From assembly GCA_000969725.1 (NCBI GenBank), contig JXSR01S062135.1: a DNA stretch of 24,088 nt. The stretch is one strand, 5' to 3'. Positions 11,901-19,329 of this stretch are shown here, one piece after another (positions within the stretch are counted from its first letter, which is position 1; the number at the start of each line of letters is the position of its first letter). The stretch comes from Ophiothrix spiculata (Eukaryota > Echinodermata > Ophiuroidea > Amphilepidida > Ophiotrichidae). The position numbers were made by a program, and so were the translations under genes. The notes beneath the pieces are model-generated. The model was not told the DNA's origin, did not search any database, and worked only from the letters and a program-made list of their open reading frames with translations.

Positions 11901-14900
11901 CATTTTGATTGAACAACATGCCAGGTGTAGTTATAGATCAGAGCAAGTGTAGCAATGGTCTGGTATTCTACCAGCCCCCACCCGGCCATAACTGGTTTAA
12001 TGCACATGTAGTATAAGATCAGAGCTGATGTAGCAACATTCTAGTATTCTTCAAGCCCCCTCCACACCCTCCCCAGTTATGGATCGGAGTAGGTAGAGTT
12101 ACAATAAGGTATTCTACAAGCCCTACATTCTATACCCTGGACCCTAATCATTACAAGCTTGACTTATCACCTGCACACAATGCAGAACATTCTGATTTGA
12201 CAACATGCCACGCGTAGTTATAGATCGGAGCAGGTGTAGCAATGATCTGGTATCTTCAAGTCCCCTCTACCCATCCCCCCCCTGGACCATTACAAGCTTG
12301 ACTTATCACCTGCACACAATGCAGAACATTCTGATTTGACAACATGCCACGCGTAGTTATAGATCGGAGCAGGTGTAGCAATGATCTGGTATTCTTCAAG
12401 TCCCCTCTACCCCCCCCCCTCCCTCTACCCTCCCTGGACCATTACAGGCATGACTTACCACCTGCACAGGATGCAGAGCATTCTGATTTGACAACATGCC
12501 ACGTGTAGTTATAGATCGGAGCAGGTGTAGCAATGATCTGGTATCTTCAAGTCCCCTCTACCCATCCCCCCCCCCCTGGACCATTACAGGCATGACTTAC
12601 CACCTGCACACGATGCAGAGCATTCTGATTTGACAACATGCCACGTGTAGTTATAGATCGGAGCAGGTGTAGCAATGATCTGGTATCTTCAAGTCCCCTC
12701 TACCCATCCCCCCCCCCCTGGACCATTACAGGCATGACTTACCACCTGCACACGATGCAGAGCATTCTGATTTGACAACATGCCATGTGTAGTTATAGAT
12801 GGGAGCAGGTTTATCAATGATCTTGTATTCTTAAAGTTTCCCCCCCCCCTGCAATAATTCATCATTACAGGCATGACTTACCACCTGCACACGATGCAGA
12901 GCATTCCGATTTGACAACGTGCCACATGTTGTTATAGATTGGAGCAGGTGTAGCAATGATCTGGTTTTCTTCAAGTCCCCTCTACCCCCCCCCGGACCAT
13001 TACAGGCATGACTTACCACCTGCACACGATGCAGAGCATTCCGATTTGACAACATGCCACGTGTAGTTATAGATGGGAGCAGGTGTAGCAATGATCTGAT
13101 ATTCTTCAAGTCCCCTCTACCCATCCCCCCCTCTCTCTCTCTCCCTGGACCATTACAGGCATGACTTACCACCTGCACACGATGCAGAGCATTCTGATTT
13201 GACAACATGCCACGTGTAGTTATAGATGGGAGCAGGTGTAGCAATGATCTGGTATTCTTTAAGTCCCCTCTACCCCCCCCCCTCTCTCTCTCCCTCCCTG
13301 GACCATTACAGGCATGACTTACCACCTGCACACGATGCAGAACATTCTGATTTGACAACATGCCACGTGTAGTTATAGATCGGAGCAGGTGTAGCAATGA
13401 TCTGGTATTCTTCAAGCTCAATGTCAGTTCTCCTCACTGTATATTTGTAGTCTATTCCTGGATTAACTCCTTGAAGAAGTATCTGTGAGGAAAAGATAAC
13501 AAATAAATTACAATTTTGGTTTCAAATGATTTCCTAAACATTATCTATTCATGATGGGTGCTGACACAAAACAGGAGTCTTTCTTTCCTAGAAACATATC
13601 ATGGAAAAATATTCCATTCCATGTTCATTGTCATATCACATTTTTGTTAAGGGAGCCAGCAATTCATGTTCCACTTTTCATCCTTTGCTTTTTTAGCAAG
13701 TAAGAATACTTGACTGGTATATGTTACATGCCCCAAACCATTCTTTCAAACATGCTTGCGTTTTAGAGAAAAACAGGATAAAATGTGCAATTTTCTAATT
13801 ACTGTTGGGGCGTTGACAGTAATCACTTCTTCTTCCAGTGTAGCGCAAACTTCATTACATTGAAGACTGTAGCATTTTGGTGGTGAACTGATGCTTGGAG
13901 ACACACTACAGTTTGGCCACACCCTCTTTAAATGCCAAATATGAAGGTGCTTTGACAAGAGAATCTGGAAGAGTGTTCCAGTCCCTGGAAGTTCTTATGA
14001 AGAAGGATGCTTTATGGTAATCTCTGTCGGATTGCGGTATGTGGAAGGCTTGTGAGTTCTCGGTTCGGGTGGGAGCAGAATGACCCTTGCAAGTAAGGTA
14101 CCTGTCTATGTCGACTGCAACCAGTTTGTTTTGCATCTTGTACATCATGGTAAGTCTTGCTGCTCTGCATTACAACAGAGCAGACTATGGAGATTTTTAA
14201 AATACTGGAGAGCTTAATTGTACAAACTTGAACATTCAGCAAACATTTTGTTTTACTTTTCTTTTTATTTAGCTAGAAAAGATGGGAGGTTTTCATCGCA
14301 CCTTTAATCTTCTTCTTGGAGAAATTATAGATAAATAAAATAATGCGCGAGTGAAATGAGACATAATCAATGCACGTGCGATAAATTTAGGGGCCGAGTG
14401 CATTGGATAAAAATCAAAATTTACCGCAAGTGCATTGATTTTGACTCATTTACGAGCAAAATGAAATTTAAATTTATTAATCCAATTCATACACGACAGA
14501 AAAATAATACTGTATCTTTTGTGAAAAGAAATAAGGCCTTTATATGACCAAAGTCCAAAACTTTTCTAAACTCAAAAAATCATCACTCGACAAAAACAAT
14601 TAAACATTCATGCGCACTAAACGCCCATCACGCAAACTGGAACGCAACAAGCGCAGTGCATTGTGAGTTTCCACTGCACTCCGCGTACTTTGTATTCTTG
14701 TGTTCTGATTGGCTAGGTGACACACGGAGTGTATGAATGCAACAAAATAATCATGCAAATTGTTTTTAACTGGACATTTACACAAGTTGCCAAGGATTTT
14801 AATATCTTGCATCTGCAAAAATCTTTGTAAAGAAAAAAATGTATCGCTAAAATTGACAAATGTGCCAAAAACATGTCAACCTTGGAAAATCTGGACAGTT

Positions 14901-17900
14901 GGGAGGATATTGATCAGACCTGTTATTTTGAAATTATTAAAAATTGTCTCTGACTTAAATAGCACTTGTTGAGCAAAATAGTGGAATACATTTCCTGGTA
15001 CATTATTAAAGAGATCCAGGAACCTGTTTGGATCTGTTAGAGGGCTCAAAGATCATTAACTATATATAAAAGGAGGCAGATTTTCCCACATTTTAATCTC
15101 AGAAACTTTTGTTATAGAACAAAGAAGGATCAATCTGGAGACGTCAGTTGCCAATGATTGACAAACCTGTTGGGTCAGTTTTAACATTTTGGTCAATATT
15201 TGGATGAAAAATCTCAATTCAATTTCCAAGCCAGAGATTGACAAATATTATTTCTCCGGAGTGAGCTTATCTGCAGGTCATACTGGTGTTTAGTGTCCAC
15301 TGTAATTATCACAGAAATCAATATGACACACTTTTAGAGCAAAAAGGTTAACCCATATCAGTTACTATAAATACATGCCATCAAATGGAAAGTGTGAAAT
15401 GAAGTTCAAAGTCAATTCCTAAGCTTGCACAAATTGCCAGTATTTTTAGTCATCTTCCTCAACCAACCAAAGCGTATTATATGATAAGATTCACATGGGA
15501 GTGTTTAAACACATATTAATTTGCACTTGATAATTCACAATGGTCAGCTTGTTGTGATGAAACACAGTGGGATTACGTGACAAATCCTGACGCGATCCCG
15601 AGCTGTCGTTGTTTATTTATTTATTCGTCAACTCAATTTGTCAATTTTCACATATCTATAATCTAGGTCTATGCGTTTGTCATTATGGACTTGGGCCTCT
15701 CCCATGAGACTGTCTGGTATGAAGTAATTGATTATGAATTGGAATTATATGGTAATTTTATGTCACATGAAAGTGGTGCAACAAACTAAATGATGTTCTT
15801 ACATTCCGTTTATATTGAATTCAAAAGTATGACTTGATGTATTAATTCTTGACAAACTAACGATAGTTAAAAATGTTTTGATGGTAGTCTCCATCGAAAT
15901 GTCCTCAGTAAGTGAAAATTTACAATATTACTTGGATCAGATCAATGAACTTATTGAACAGTTATATACCTTGCTATCAATATACAAAATGAAAAACCAA
16001 CAACATTGTGCATGTATGATTTAAATACCTGGAGCCATTTGGTGCTATATTAAACCAAAATTTGATTTTTTTTTCCTTATTAGTACATCATGCTTGGATA
16101 TTACATAAGATAAAACTTGTCCTGTCTTTTTTGTCAATATTTATAAAATTTTAAACTAAGAGTACAAAACTGTTGAGTTAAAGTGTCTGACCTATCTAAT
16201 CGGACCGATTTTAAGCTTATCGGATCAGAACCAGAATTACAAACAAATCTATATTCGGTTCAATGAACCCTAGGAAAAGTACAAAAAATTAAATTAATCG
16301 CATCTTTTAGTAATAACCAGAAATGTCAGAGCCATAGATTCAAGAAAGATAGGAAACAGGTCTATTTGCACCCTAAAATTCGGCTATTAAGTTAGGGGAT
16401 TGCGCACCGCGGACGTCATACCTGAACTGAACCAATGCTGCGCGAATATAGTGACCTCGCACTGCGTTCTGTTGTGCGCTACTATTACTTGACTACAACG
16501 CAATACACATCTTACATTTTCCGCCAAATTGTGTGTAAGCAAGAAACAACGCTTGACTGGCTCGATAGTTGCATTCTCAGTCAAATTACCATGCCGGAGT
16601 ACGGTCAGAGCCAAAAGGCAGCATCAAAACACTACATTATAAACATCACATATTTTTGCCATAAATGAACTATATCACAACTGCATGATACATAAATGAT
16701 AATTGATTCACCGATATAGTGTTATAAATGTCGTCAATTTATTGTCCTTTGTAATTATACACTTAGAGAATCGGAATCTTAATCAAAATCAGTCGATTTG
16801 AAACTAACTAAGATCGGAATTCGCCGATTCTGATCTTCGGTAGATCGGTCAGACACTAGTTGAGTTGAGTCTGCCACTATTTTCCCATTACATCCCTAAA
16901 TGTCAACGCATAGGGCTTTTTCAAGTAGGCCTATATGTTACTACCTACTACAAACCCTGAAAATATTGTGTGTTTGTTTGTAATGTTTTTTTTTTTTTTT
17001 GTTCATCCATGTTGGTCCGTAGGGGAGACATGTTCATGACACAGTCACAGAACACCAGACATGCAAAAAACCCAAGCCTGGATAGTCCTACAAAAAAAAA
17101 CTTCCTGGCCAAAGTCACTTCCACTCCAACTTAGACACAAATGGTGTACAATTTTACTCCTAGCCATTACTTCGTGAGAAAAGCAACTTGGCACGTTACT
17201 CATTTAAAGATTATAACTTTAATGGATAGACTGATTTGTAGCACTGCTAAATTTCAGGAATGTCTTTGCCTCCCCCTTACCTCCTCTCCCCAATTCCTAC
17301 ATATAGAGTCTTTAATCCACATACAAGGAATACCAAAAACATACTTAATATGCTAATCTGTACAAGGATTAACTGATTTCTAACATTGATGAATTAACAG
17401 AGCGGGTAATGTTTTTGCCAACTACATGAAATTACATAATCTTTTATAATCCCCAGACTTTCCTTTCCTATATATGATTTAATCAATCTAATATATATTT
17501 GTTAACAAAATGACTATAACTAATTTATTAATGAAACATATTTCAAGACATGATTTATGCCCTTTGAAAGAGAAGTAGGATGTTGTATGTATACAACAAT
17601 GGCGAAGTGGTGATTACATTACAGACAATTTAAAAGGAAAATAGTCAAACATTTCCAAATATTTTTGTCATAAATTGAAATTTAAGCCAATTTATGGTCT
17701 AAAATAGTATGATATCCTGATTTTGAAAAAAAAAAACTTTTGTGAGTGTCCATGTTGTGGCAAGAAATTTGTTTTATTGCCATCAAACTTGGACAAAAGA
17801 TCGTAGAAAATGTTTTTCTTCAATGTGTGGTTCCATTGCTTTAACTTCTTTTCAAACTTTAAGAGACGTTGGCAACAAAACATTAATCATGGTTTTCTCA

Positions 17901-18360
17901 TGATCCATATGATATTTTATGGCCTAAAATACAAACGCAAATGTGTTTATATATGGCAACCATAACAGCAAAGTACAAGGAGCTCCGGAATGCATCAACT
18001 GCTTGCAAAAAAAATTGTCTAATATAACTGAAATTTGAAAGATCTGACAATGCCCTTAAACTCAATTGTCATGAAAACTCAAGCAGTATCAAATCAACTA
18101 TTTCTAGCATCCTACCTCAACTACTAACTCCTCATTGGTAGGTCCCTCCGCTGCCAGATATTCAGGCATATTGTACGGTCTGCGATATTCAAACTTGGAT
18201 CCAGCAAACTCAAAATCTCCCGGCCAATCCACGGTCCAGCCGCCTGTCAGGTAGTACTTATACTTGCTATTCCGCAGCGCCAGATAACTACTTGAGGACG
18301 ATTTCTCTGCAATCTTGATATGTCTAGCACCAGATGGTATCCTGATCACTTCATAGTAGT
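5836..18360 (-). CDS. ADAMTS16/18-like: ADAMTS16/18-like gene, partial: spacer domain plus TSR2-TSR6 (seven exons)
   Basis: Exons (minus strand, 5' to 3'): 18360-18116, 13482-13323, 11231-11105, 10565-10358, 9519-9331, 8807-8598, 5989-5836. All have AG acceptors and GT donors, and their phases fit (1-0, 0-1, 1-2, 2-0, 0-0, 0-0, 0-1), giving one frame of about 430 codons without a stop. The order is ADAMTS spacer, then five TSRs with six cysteines each. ADAMTS proteins are secreted metalloproteases; the spacer and TSRs bind matrix and substrate. The spacer wording (IPSGARHIKI, KYYLTGGWTVDWPG, GPTNEELVVE) and the TSR5 pattern CGLGKRTR...NLSKPNLAL...CNNAPC fit vertebrate ADAMTS16 and ADAMTS18 best, as does the TSR count. 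It may be the single invertebrate relative of both. Catalytic exons are outside the window, so protease activity cannot be judged. Family call is firm; subfamily is recalled, not searched. Confidence 0.9.
6327..6459 (+). mobile_element. 5'-truncated copy of the same SINE with an (ATTG)n tail
   Basis: GGCAAGAAACTTTACTCTAC, then GGAAGTCACGCTAAG and GGTCCCCTGTACGAATAGAC, follow the body of the 8141-8320 SINE in order and spacing. The tRNA-like head is missing. It ends in ATTGATTGATTGATTG, a simple repeat tail as SINEs often carry. It is opposite in orientation to the other copy, in the same intron. Confidence 0.7.
6700..6873. mobile_element. Foldback MITE, 174 bp, termini CTGGGGCCGATTTCA
   Basis: It is nearly one long hairpin. 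The left end, CTGGGGCCGATTTCACTATC, has its reverse complement at the right end (GAAATCGGCCCCAG). Inner arms (GGTCGCTAACCCCGTTTTGA and TCAAAACGGGGTTAGCGA) also pair. It has no coding capacity. It lies in the TSR5-TSR6 intron. A diverged relative sits at 11304-11470. The superfamily is not clear from the ends; no certain target duplication is seen. Confidence 0.85.
7044..7634. mobile_element. Non-autonomous DNA transposon with 20 bp perfect ends at TTAA
   Basis: The left end TTAAGGTGGCCTAGCACAGA and its exact reverse complement at the right end (TCTGTGCTAGGCCACCTTAA) bound 591 bp without a credible ORF. TTAA at both edges fits a TTAA target as in piggyBac-like elements, although a TA target cannot be excluded because the bases are shared with the ends. 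The interior is T-rich with paired motifs (GTGTCCAACACCG and GTGTCCGACACCG). It lies in the TSR5-TSR6 intron. Confidence 0.85.
8141..8320 (-). mobile_element. tRNA-derived SINE
   Basis: Read on the minus strand, GCATGGCTGAGCGTTTAGAC..CACTGGA resembles the A-box arm of a Leu/Ser-type tRNA, and GGTTAGAGCCCTGG, about 45 bp on, resembles a B box (GGTTCGAGCCC with one change). After the tRNA-like head comes a body (ACAAGAAACTTTACTCTAAT ... GGTCCCCTGTGCAAATACTC) that recurs at 6327-6440. The order of head and body is that of a tRNA SINE. It lies in the TSR5-TSR6 intron. Confidence 0.7.
8598..8807 (-). CDS. ADAMTS16/18-like: Exon: TSR5 and the first strand of TSR6
   Basis: A 210 bp, phase 0-0 exon with acceptor CCCTTCAG and donor GTATGG. 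It encodes CSTTCGLGKRTRIVKCSYLD, NQGQYNELPEDNCENLSKPN, LALTKPCNNAPCQVEAAAIT, AEWRTSGWSE. The combination CGLG.R.R..KC, an LPE..C...KPNL segment and CN...C is the clearest link to the ADAMTS16/18 subfamily in the window. CSTTCG is an O-fucosylation site. Opposite-strand frames over this exon are shadows. Confidence 0.94.
8808..10357 (-). other. Introns between TSR3/TSR4 (9520-10357) and TSR4/TSR5 (8808-9330), flanking the exon at 9331-9519
   Basis: Both introns are AT-rich without recognised repeats. The 8808-9330 intron is particularly A-rich with many AAATAAA-like words, which can mimic polyadenylation signals. Short frames here are shadows of the flanking exons or unsupported. Confidence 0.7.
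9331..9519 (-). CDS. ADAMTS16/18-like: Exon: TSR4 and the first strand of TSR5
   Basis: A 189 bp, phase 0-0 exon. The acceptor is TATACAG; the donor is GTGTGC, a GT site with a poor +3 to +6 match. It encodes CSTTCGPGFETRSITCNYVY, DGGRHQRLSNARCRSQVRPR, ERRPCNLKKCPLNVQWFISAWSE. CSTTCG is an O-fucosylation site. The six cysteines and the closing LKKCP..VQWFISAWSE resemble the TSR4-TSR5 junction of ADAMTS16/18 (KRC...LQW..SAWS). The symmetrical 0-0 exon is the unit that allows TSR shuffling. Confidence 0.93.
10358..10565 (-). CDS. ADAMTS16/18-like: Exon: TSR3 and the first strand of TSR4
   Basis: A 208 bp exon, acceptor AAATAG, donor GTAAAAT. It encodes RWSTTTWEACSVECGGGSQ, KRHVICVQDSMTQTEAQVKA, RLCDKGKKPPRWQKCNTQDC, PPRWIATRWSE. 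TSR3 has its six cysteines and layered Trp/Arg residues. Its CSVEC lacks the Ser/Thr needed for O-fucosylation, unlike the other TSRs here. The exon ends at the typical TSR boundary ...RWSE followed by CS in the next exon. The insertion between cysteines 3 and 4 (VQDSMTQTEAQVKAR) is longish but usual for the TSR at this position in the family. Confidence 0.93.
10566..11104 (-). other. Intron between TSR2 and TSR3 exons
   Basis: A 539 bp intron with donor GTAAGG (11103-11104) and acceptor AAATAG. A probable MITE (10751-10971) occupies the middle; nothing else is recognised. Confidence 0.75.
10751..10971. mobile_element. Probable MITE with TACCCT...GATCATAAGAAC inverted ends
   Basis: TACCCTATAATCTTGATCAT on the left is the inverse of ATGATCGAGGTAACAGGGTA on the right with a few changes. 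The right end also contains a 24 bp direct duplication (GTTCTTATGATC(A/G)AGGTAACA twice). It fills much of the short TSR2-TSR3 intron. The flanks do not settle the superfamily. Confidence 0.55.
11105..11231 (-). CDS. ADAMTS16/18-like: Exon: second half of TSR2
   Basis: A 127 bp exon with acceptor ATATAG and donor GTAAGG. Joined to the previous exon (G plus GT makes Gly) it reads GRRSRQVYCMRDSQHEVDDS, then FCDTYTRPSTTPELCNSQPCPP, supplying the last four TSR2 cysteines. The CxRD and FC...P...CN...CP spacing matches the TSR that follows the spacer in ADAMTS16/18. The acceptor lies within about 35 bp of the decayed end of the exon-fragment array, so all remaining intron sequence on this side is short. 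The acceptor has a weak pyrimidine tract (TTGATCAATATAG). Confidence 0.9.
11304..11470. mobile_element. Foldback MITE copy inserted in an array unit (same family as 6700-6873)
   Basis: Both ends carry related inverted repeats (ACTGATTTCACTAACATTTA and, reversed, GCGATTTCACTAACGTTAAG), with the internal inverted stretch ATGATCGCTAA/GGTCGCTAATCCCG seen also at 6700-6873. Flanking bases continue an array unit across it: TAGATCATAGCAG on the left and CAGGTGTAGCAAC on the right, matching the unbroken AGATCGGAGCAGGTGTAGCAA of other copies. CAG on both sides could be a 3 bp target duplication. The element is itself well diverged. Confidence 0.8.
11475..12400 (-). repeat. Old part of the array: diverged, deleted and donor-broken copies
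   Basis: Copies at about 11545, 11675, 11741, 11875, 12000, 12075, 12162 and 12301 are more diverged and several carry deletions. The copies at 12162 and 12301 have ATAAGT in place of GTAAGT, which destroys the donor. Those at 11675 and 11875 have GTAAAT, and 11741 has GTAGTT. The copies at 11741 and 11875 remain open together in the exon frame and would read IYNYTWHVVQSKCSASYTGG and IYDHTWHVSKSECSASCAGG, but the first has lost a cysteine (SASY). No acceptor is visible before any of them. Confidence 0.85.
12452..13316 (-). repeat. Young part of the array: six near-identical copies with intact GTAAGT donors
   Basis: Copies starting at 12452, 12595, 12737, 12875, 13011 and 13164 keep the exon-like part, the SECSASCAGG coding sense and the donor context GCAGGTG/GTAAGT, all as in the real exon. 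Copy 13164-13263 differs from the real exon at about three sites in 100 bp; two are synonymous in the exon frame and one would change Glu to Lys. Length changes are mostly in the C (plus strand) or CT tracts. In the exon frame the intron start soon reads TAA (GTAAGTCATGCCTGTAA), so use of a downstream donor would put a stop in the mRNA. Confidence 0.9.
13323..13482 (-). CDS. ADAMTS16/18-like: Exon: end of spacer and start of TSR2 (source of the tandem array)
   Basis: Acceptor CCTCACAG and donor GTAAGT bound a 160 bp exon in phase with both neighbours. It encodes ILLQGVNPGIDYKY (last spacer strands, like the ILMQGKNPG segment known in ADAMTS18), a short charged linker RRTDIELEEYQ, then APIYNYTWHVVKSECSASCAGG, the first half of TSR2 with its first two cysteines. 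NYT is an N-glycosylation sequon, and CSASCAGG fits the C-x-x-S-C-x-x-G O-fucose pattern. The last ~95 bp, from CTTGAAGAATACC through the donor, is the unit amplified in the following intron. This is the only copy with an upstream coding part and a proper acceptor, so it is the functional one. Confidence 0.93.
13906..14160 (-). pseudogene. 5'-truncated non-LTR retrotransposon: C-terminal end of the reverse transcriptase ORF
   Basis: The minus-strand frame reads ARLTMMYKMQNKLVAVD, then further on YHKASFFIRTSRDWNTLPDS, LVKAPSYLAFKEGVAKL-stop. The pattern ARLTMMYKI..., a Y.K.SFF.RT..DWN.LP core and a ...AP....F final helix is the conserved tail after the reverse transcriptase domain in many LINE elements of the CR1/L2/jockey groups. 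Upstream the frame meets a stop (TAA) within about 15 codons of MMYK and the polymerase motifs are missing, so this is a dead 5' truncation, the usual LINE fate. It lies antisense to nothing: same strand as the host gene, within the spacer intron. Confidence 0.75.
14345..14457. repeat. Inverted repeat (33 bp arms) around GTGCATTGATT motifs
   Basis: GCGCGAGTGAAATGAGACAT..AATCAATGCACGTGCG at 14345-14380 is the approximate reverse complement of CGCAAGTGCATTGATTTTGA..CTCATTTACGAGC at 14425-14457. It may be the remains of a foldback element. The 63-codon plus-strand frame across it is not supported as a gene. Confidence 0.5.
16182..16857. mobile_element. hAT-like non-autonomous element, ~676 bp, ends AGTGTCTGACC
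   Basis: AGTGTCTGACCTATCTA at the left is matched in reverse by TAGATCGGTCAGACACT at the right. The octamer GTTGAGTT occurs on both sides (16172-16179 and 16859-16866), as expected for the 8 bp target duplication of hAT elements; one or two extra bases lie between the duplication and the clear ends. Overlapping short frames inside (16387-16668) have no recognisable transposase motif. It lies in the spacer intron. Confidence 0.75.
18116..18360 (-). CDS. ADAMTS16/18-like: Exon: ADAMTS spacer domain, N-terminal part
   Basis: The acceptor is preceded by TTTTCAG and the donor is GTAGG. The exon is 245 bp: it completes a split codon with AC and then encodes 81 residues ending GPTNEELVVE. Signature pieces are YYEVIRIPSGARHIKI, SSSYLALRNSKYKYYLTGGW, TVDWPGDFEFAGSKFEYRRP and the closing GPTNE motif. 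This is the cysteine-free beta-sandwich spacer that lies between the Cys-rich region and TSR2 and often determines matrix or substrate binding. A serine run (about five) sits where relatives carry a short acidic/polar loop. The preceding exon, expected to carry the Cys-rich CGVCNGD-type motif, is not visible up to the window end, so that intron exceeds 5.7 kb. Confidence 0.95.
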
Positions 18361-18462
18361 CTGAAAAGAAAAAGGAATGGCATTGAACAAATTACTGGAC
18401 ATTTTCACAAAGTTTGTTTTCAAATGTTTCACATGTTCTGATAATGTTTTACCCAAGATAAG

Positions 18463-19229
18463 AGATCAACGTCGGCCCATTAGCCTTTTCCGGATTTCCA
18501 AGCTCTTTTACAGAAACTCAAATATCGCTAATTTGTTCCATTGAAATACATTGCGTTTTTGTCAAATTTGGCCAACTTTAGAAGCTCACTGTGGTTATAA
18601 TCGGAGTACAATAATTATTTTTGACATATACCCGTAAGGAGATAAATGTTCATAACATTATTTTATCACATTTTTCCTTATTGTACTCTTAATAAACACA
18701 CAAGGATCATCCGAAGATACCTATTTCCGCTATCGGGGTATTGCTGCCGCGCGAAGTGTACCATAAAATATCTACCATAAATTAGCAAATATTATCAGGA
18801 GCTCATGTTTTATTTTTTTTTTTTTTTAAAGAATGAAAAAAAAGGAGAATTGTATCATAAAAAGTGACAAGTTAAAGAAAATTATTGGATCTAATTGAAA
18901 TAAAAAGAAAAGAAAAGAAGAAAAACCAGTGATTTTTGGGTCAGAAGCGAGAACTTATCTCATAGCTTCTCATCAAGCTACGCAGCCGCTGATAAACACA
19001 GGGTGAATTTAAATACTTTAACAACCGTATATTGTGCAAGACGAAATATACACAAAATTCAATTAGGAATTGGAAATCAAATTTGGGAAATTCTGTTATT
19101 TACTGTTATATTTAGGTAAATGATATTATTTTACAAAATATATGGGCTATTTAGGAAGACTTTGAAAAAAAATTAGAGCAAAATTGGTTTGCCAACCGGG
19201 CGCAGAGGTTCATGGGCCGACGTTGATCT
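18463..19229. mobile_element. Non-autonomous DNA transposon, ~767 bp, 18 bp perfect ends
   Basis: AGATCAACGTCGGCCCAT at 18463-18480 is exactly inverted at 19212-19229. The interior is AT-rich with a T12-plus tract and no convincing ORF. It lies about 100 bp upstream of the spacer exon acceptor, in the preceding intron. The superfamily is unassigned; outside the ends AAGAG/CTCTT continues the symmetry loosely. Confidence 0.75.
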
Positions 19230-19329
19230 TCTCTTGTTCTACCCGGGGATTCTACCATGTCACCTAACACTGATCTTATCTTTCAGTGTATTCCTACACA
19301 CCATGGGCAAAGATCTTAAGAAAGAAGCT

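Larger units (their letters stand above)
11265..13417 (-). repeat. Tandem array of exon fragments (spacer/TSR2 exon plus donor plus intron start)
   Basis: Units of about 136-153 bp repeat through the whole intron between the two TSR2 exons. Read on the minus strand, each unit has ~95 bp matching the end of the exon at 13323-13482 (from CTTGAAGAATACC to GCAGGTG), the donor, an AGTCATGCCTGTAATGGTCC-like intron start, a G/GA-rich run, then GGGTAGAGGGGA and the next copy. Copy starts (+ side) are about 11545, 11675 (internal deletion), 11741, 11875, 12000 and 12075 (both partial), 12162, 12301, 12452, 12595, 12737, 12875, 13011, 13164. The real exon's own copy starts at 13317. A further broken copy flanks the transposon at 11304-11470. 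No copy has a pyrimidine-rich acceptor. Inferred to be non-coding decoy copies, not alternative exons. Confidence 0.95.
13483..18115 (-). other. Intron between the spacer exon and the spacer/TSR2 exon
   Basis: The donor GTAGG follows the spacer exon and the acceptor CCTCACAG ends at 13483. It holds the LINE remnant (13906-14160), a foldback repeat (14345-14457) and the hAT-like element (16182-16857). The rest (14460-16180, 16870-18110) is AT-rich with a T14 tract near 16987 and no recognised gene. Short frames in it show no domain. Confidence 0.75.

Noticed and set aside
11475..13316. Mutually exclusive alternative exons
   Set aside because: Each copy begins inside the exon and is preceded by G-rich sequence (GGGTAGAGGGGA) with no pyrimidine tract or convincing acceptor, so it should not be recognised as an exon.
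11475..13417. CRISPR-like or satellite array
   Set aside because: The repeats are 136-153 bp, exon-derived and contiguous, with G-rich links and not unique spacers, in a eukaryotic gene.
12831..13421. A 196-codon minus-strand frame with four ~50-residue repeats (DLKNTRSLLHLL...HRVQVVSHACNGPG)
   Set aside because: It is the wrong frame of the exon-fragment array. The true TSR2 coding frame (SECSASCAGG) is the other one, and this frame runs through donors and G runs. It is open only because the units lack stops in that frame.
16387..16668. Transposase fragment inside the hAT-like element
   Set aside because: The frames on both strands are under 80 codons with no recognisable hAT transposase motifs.
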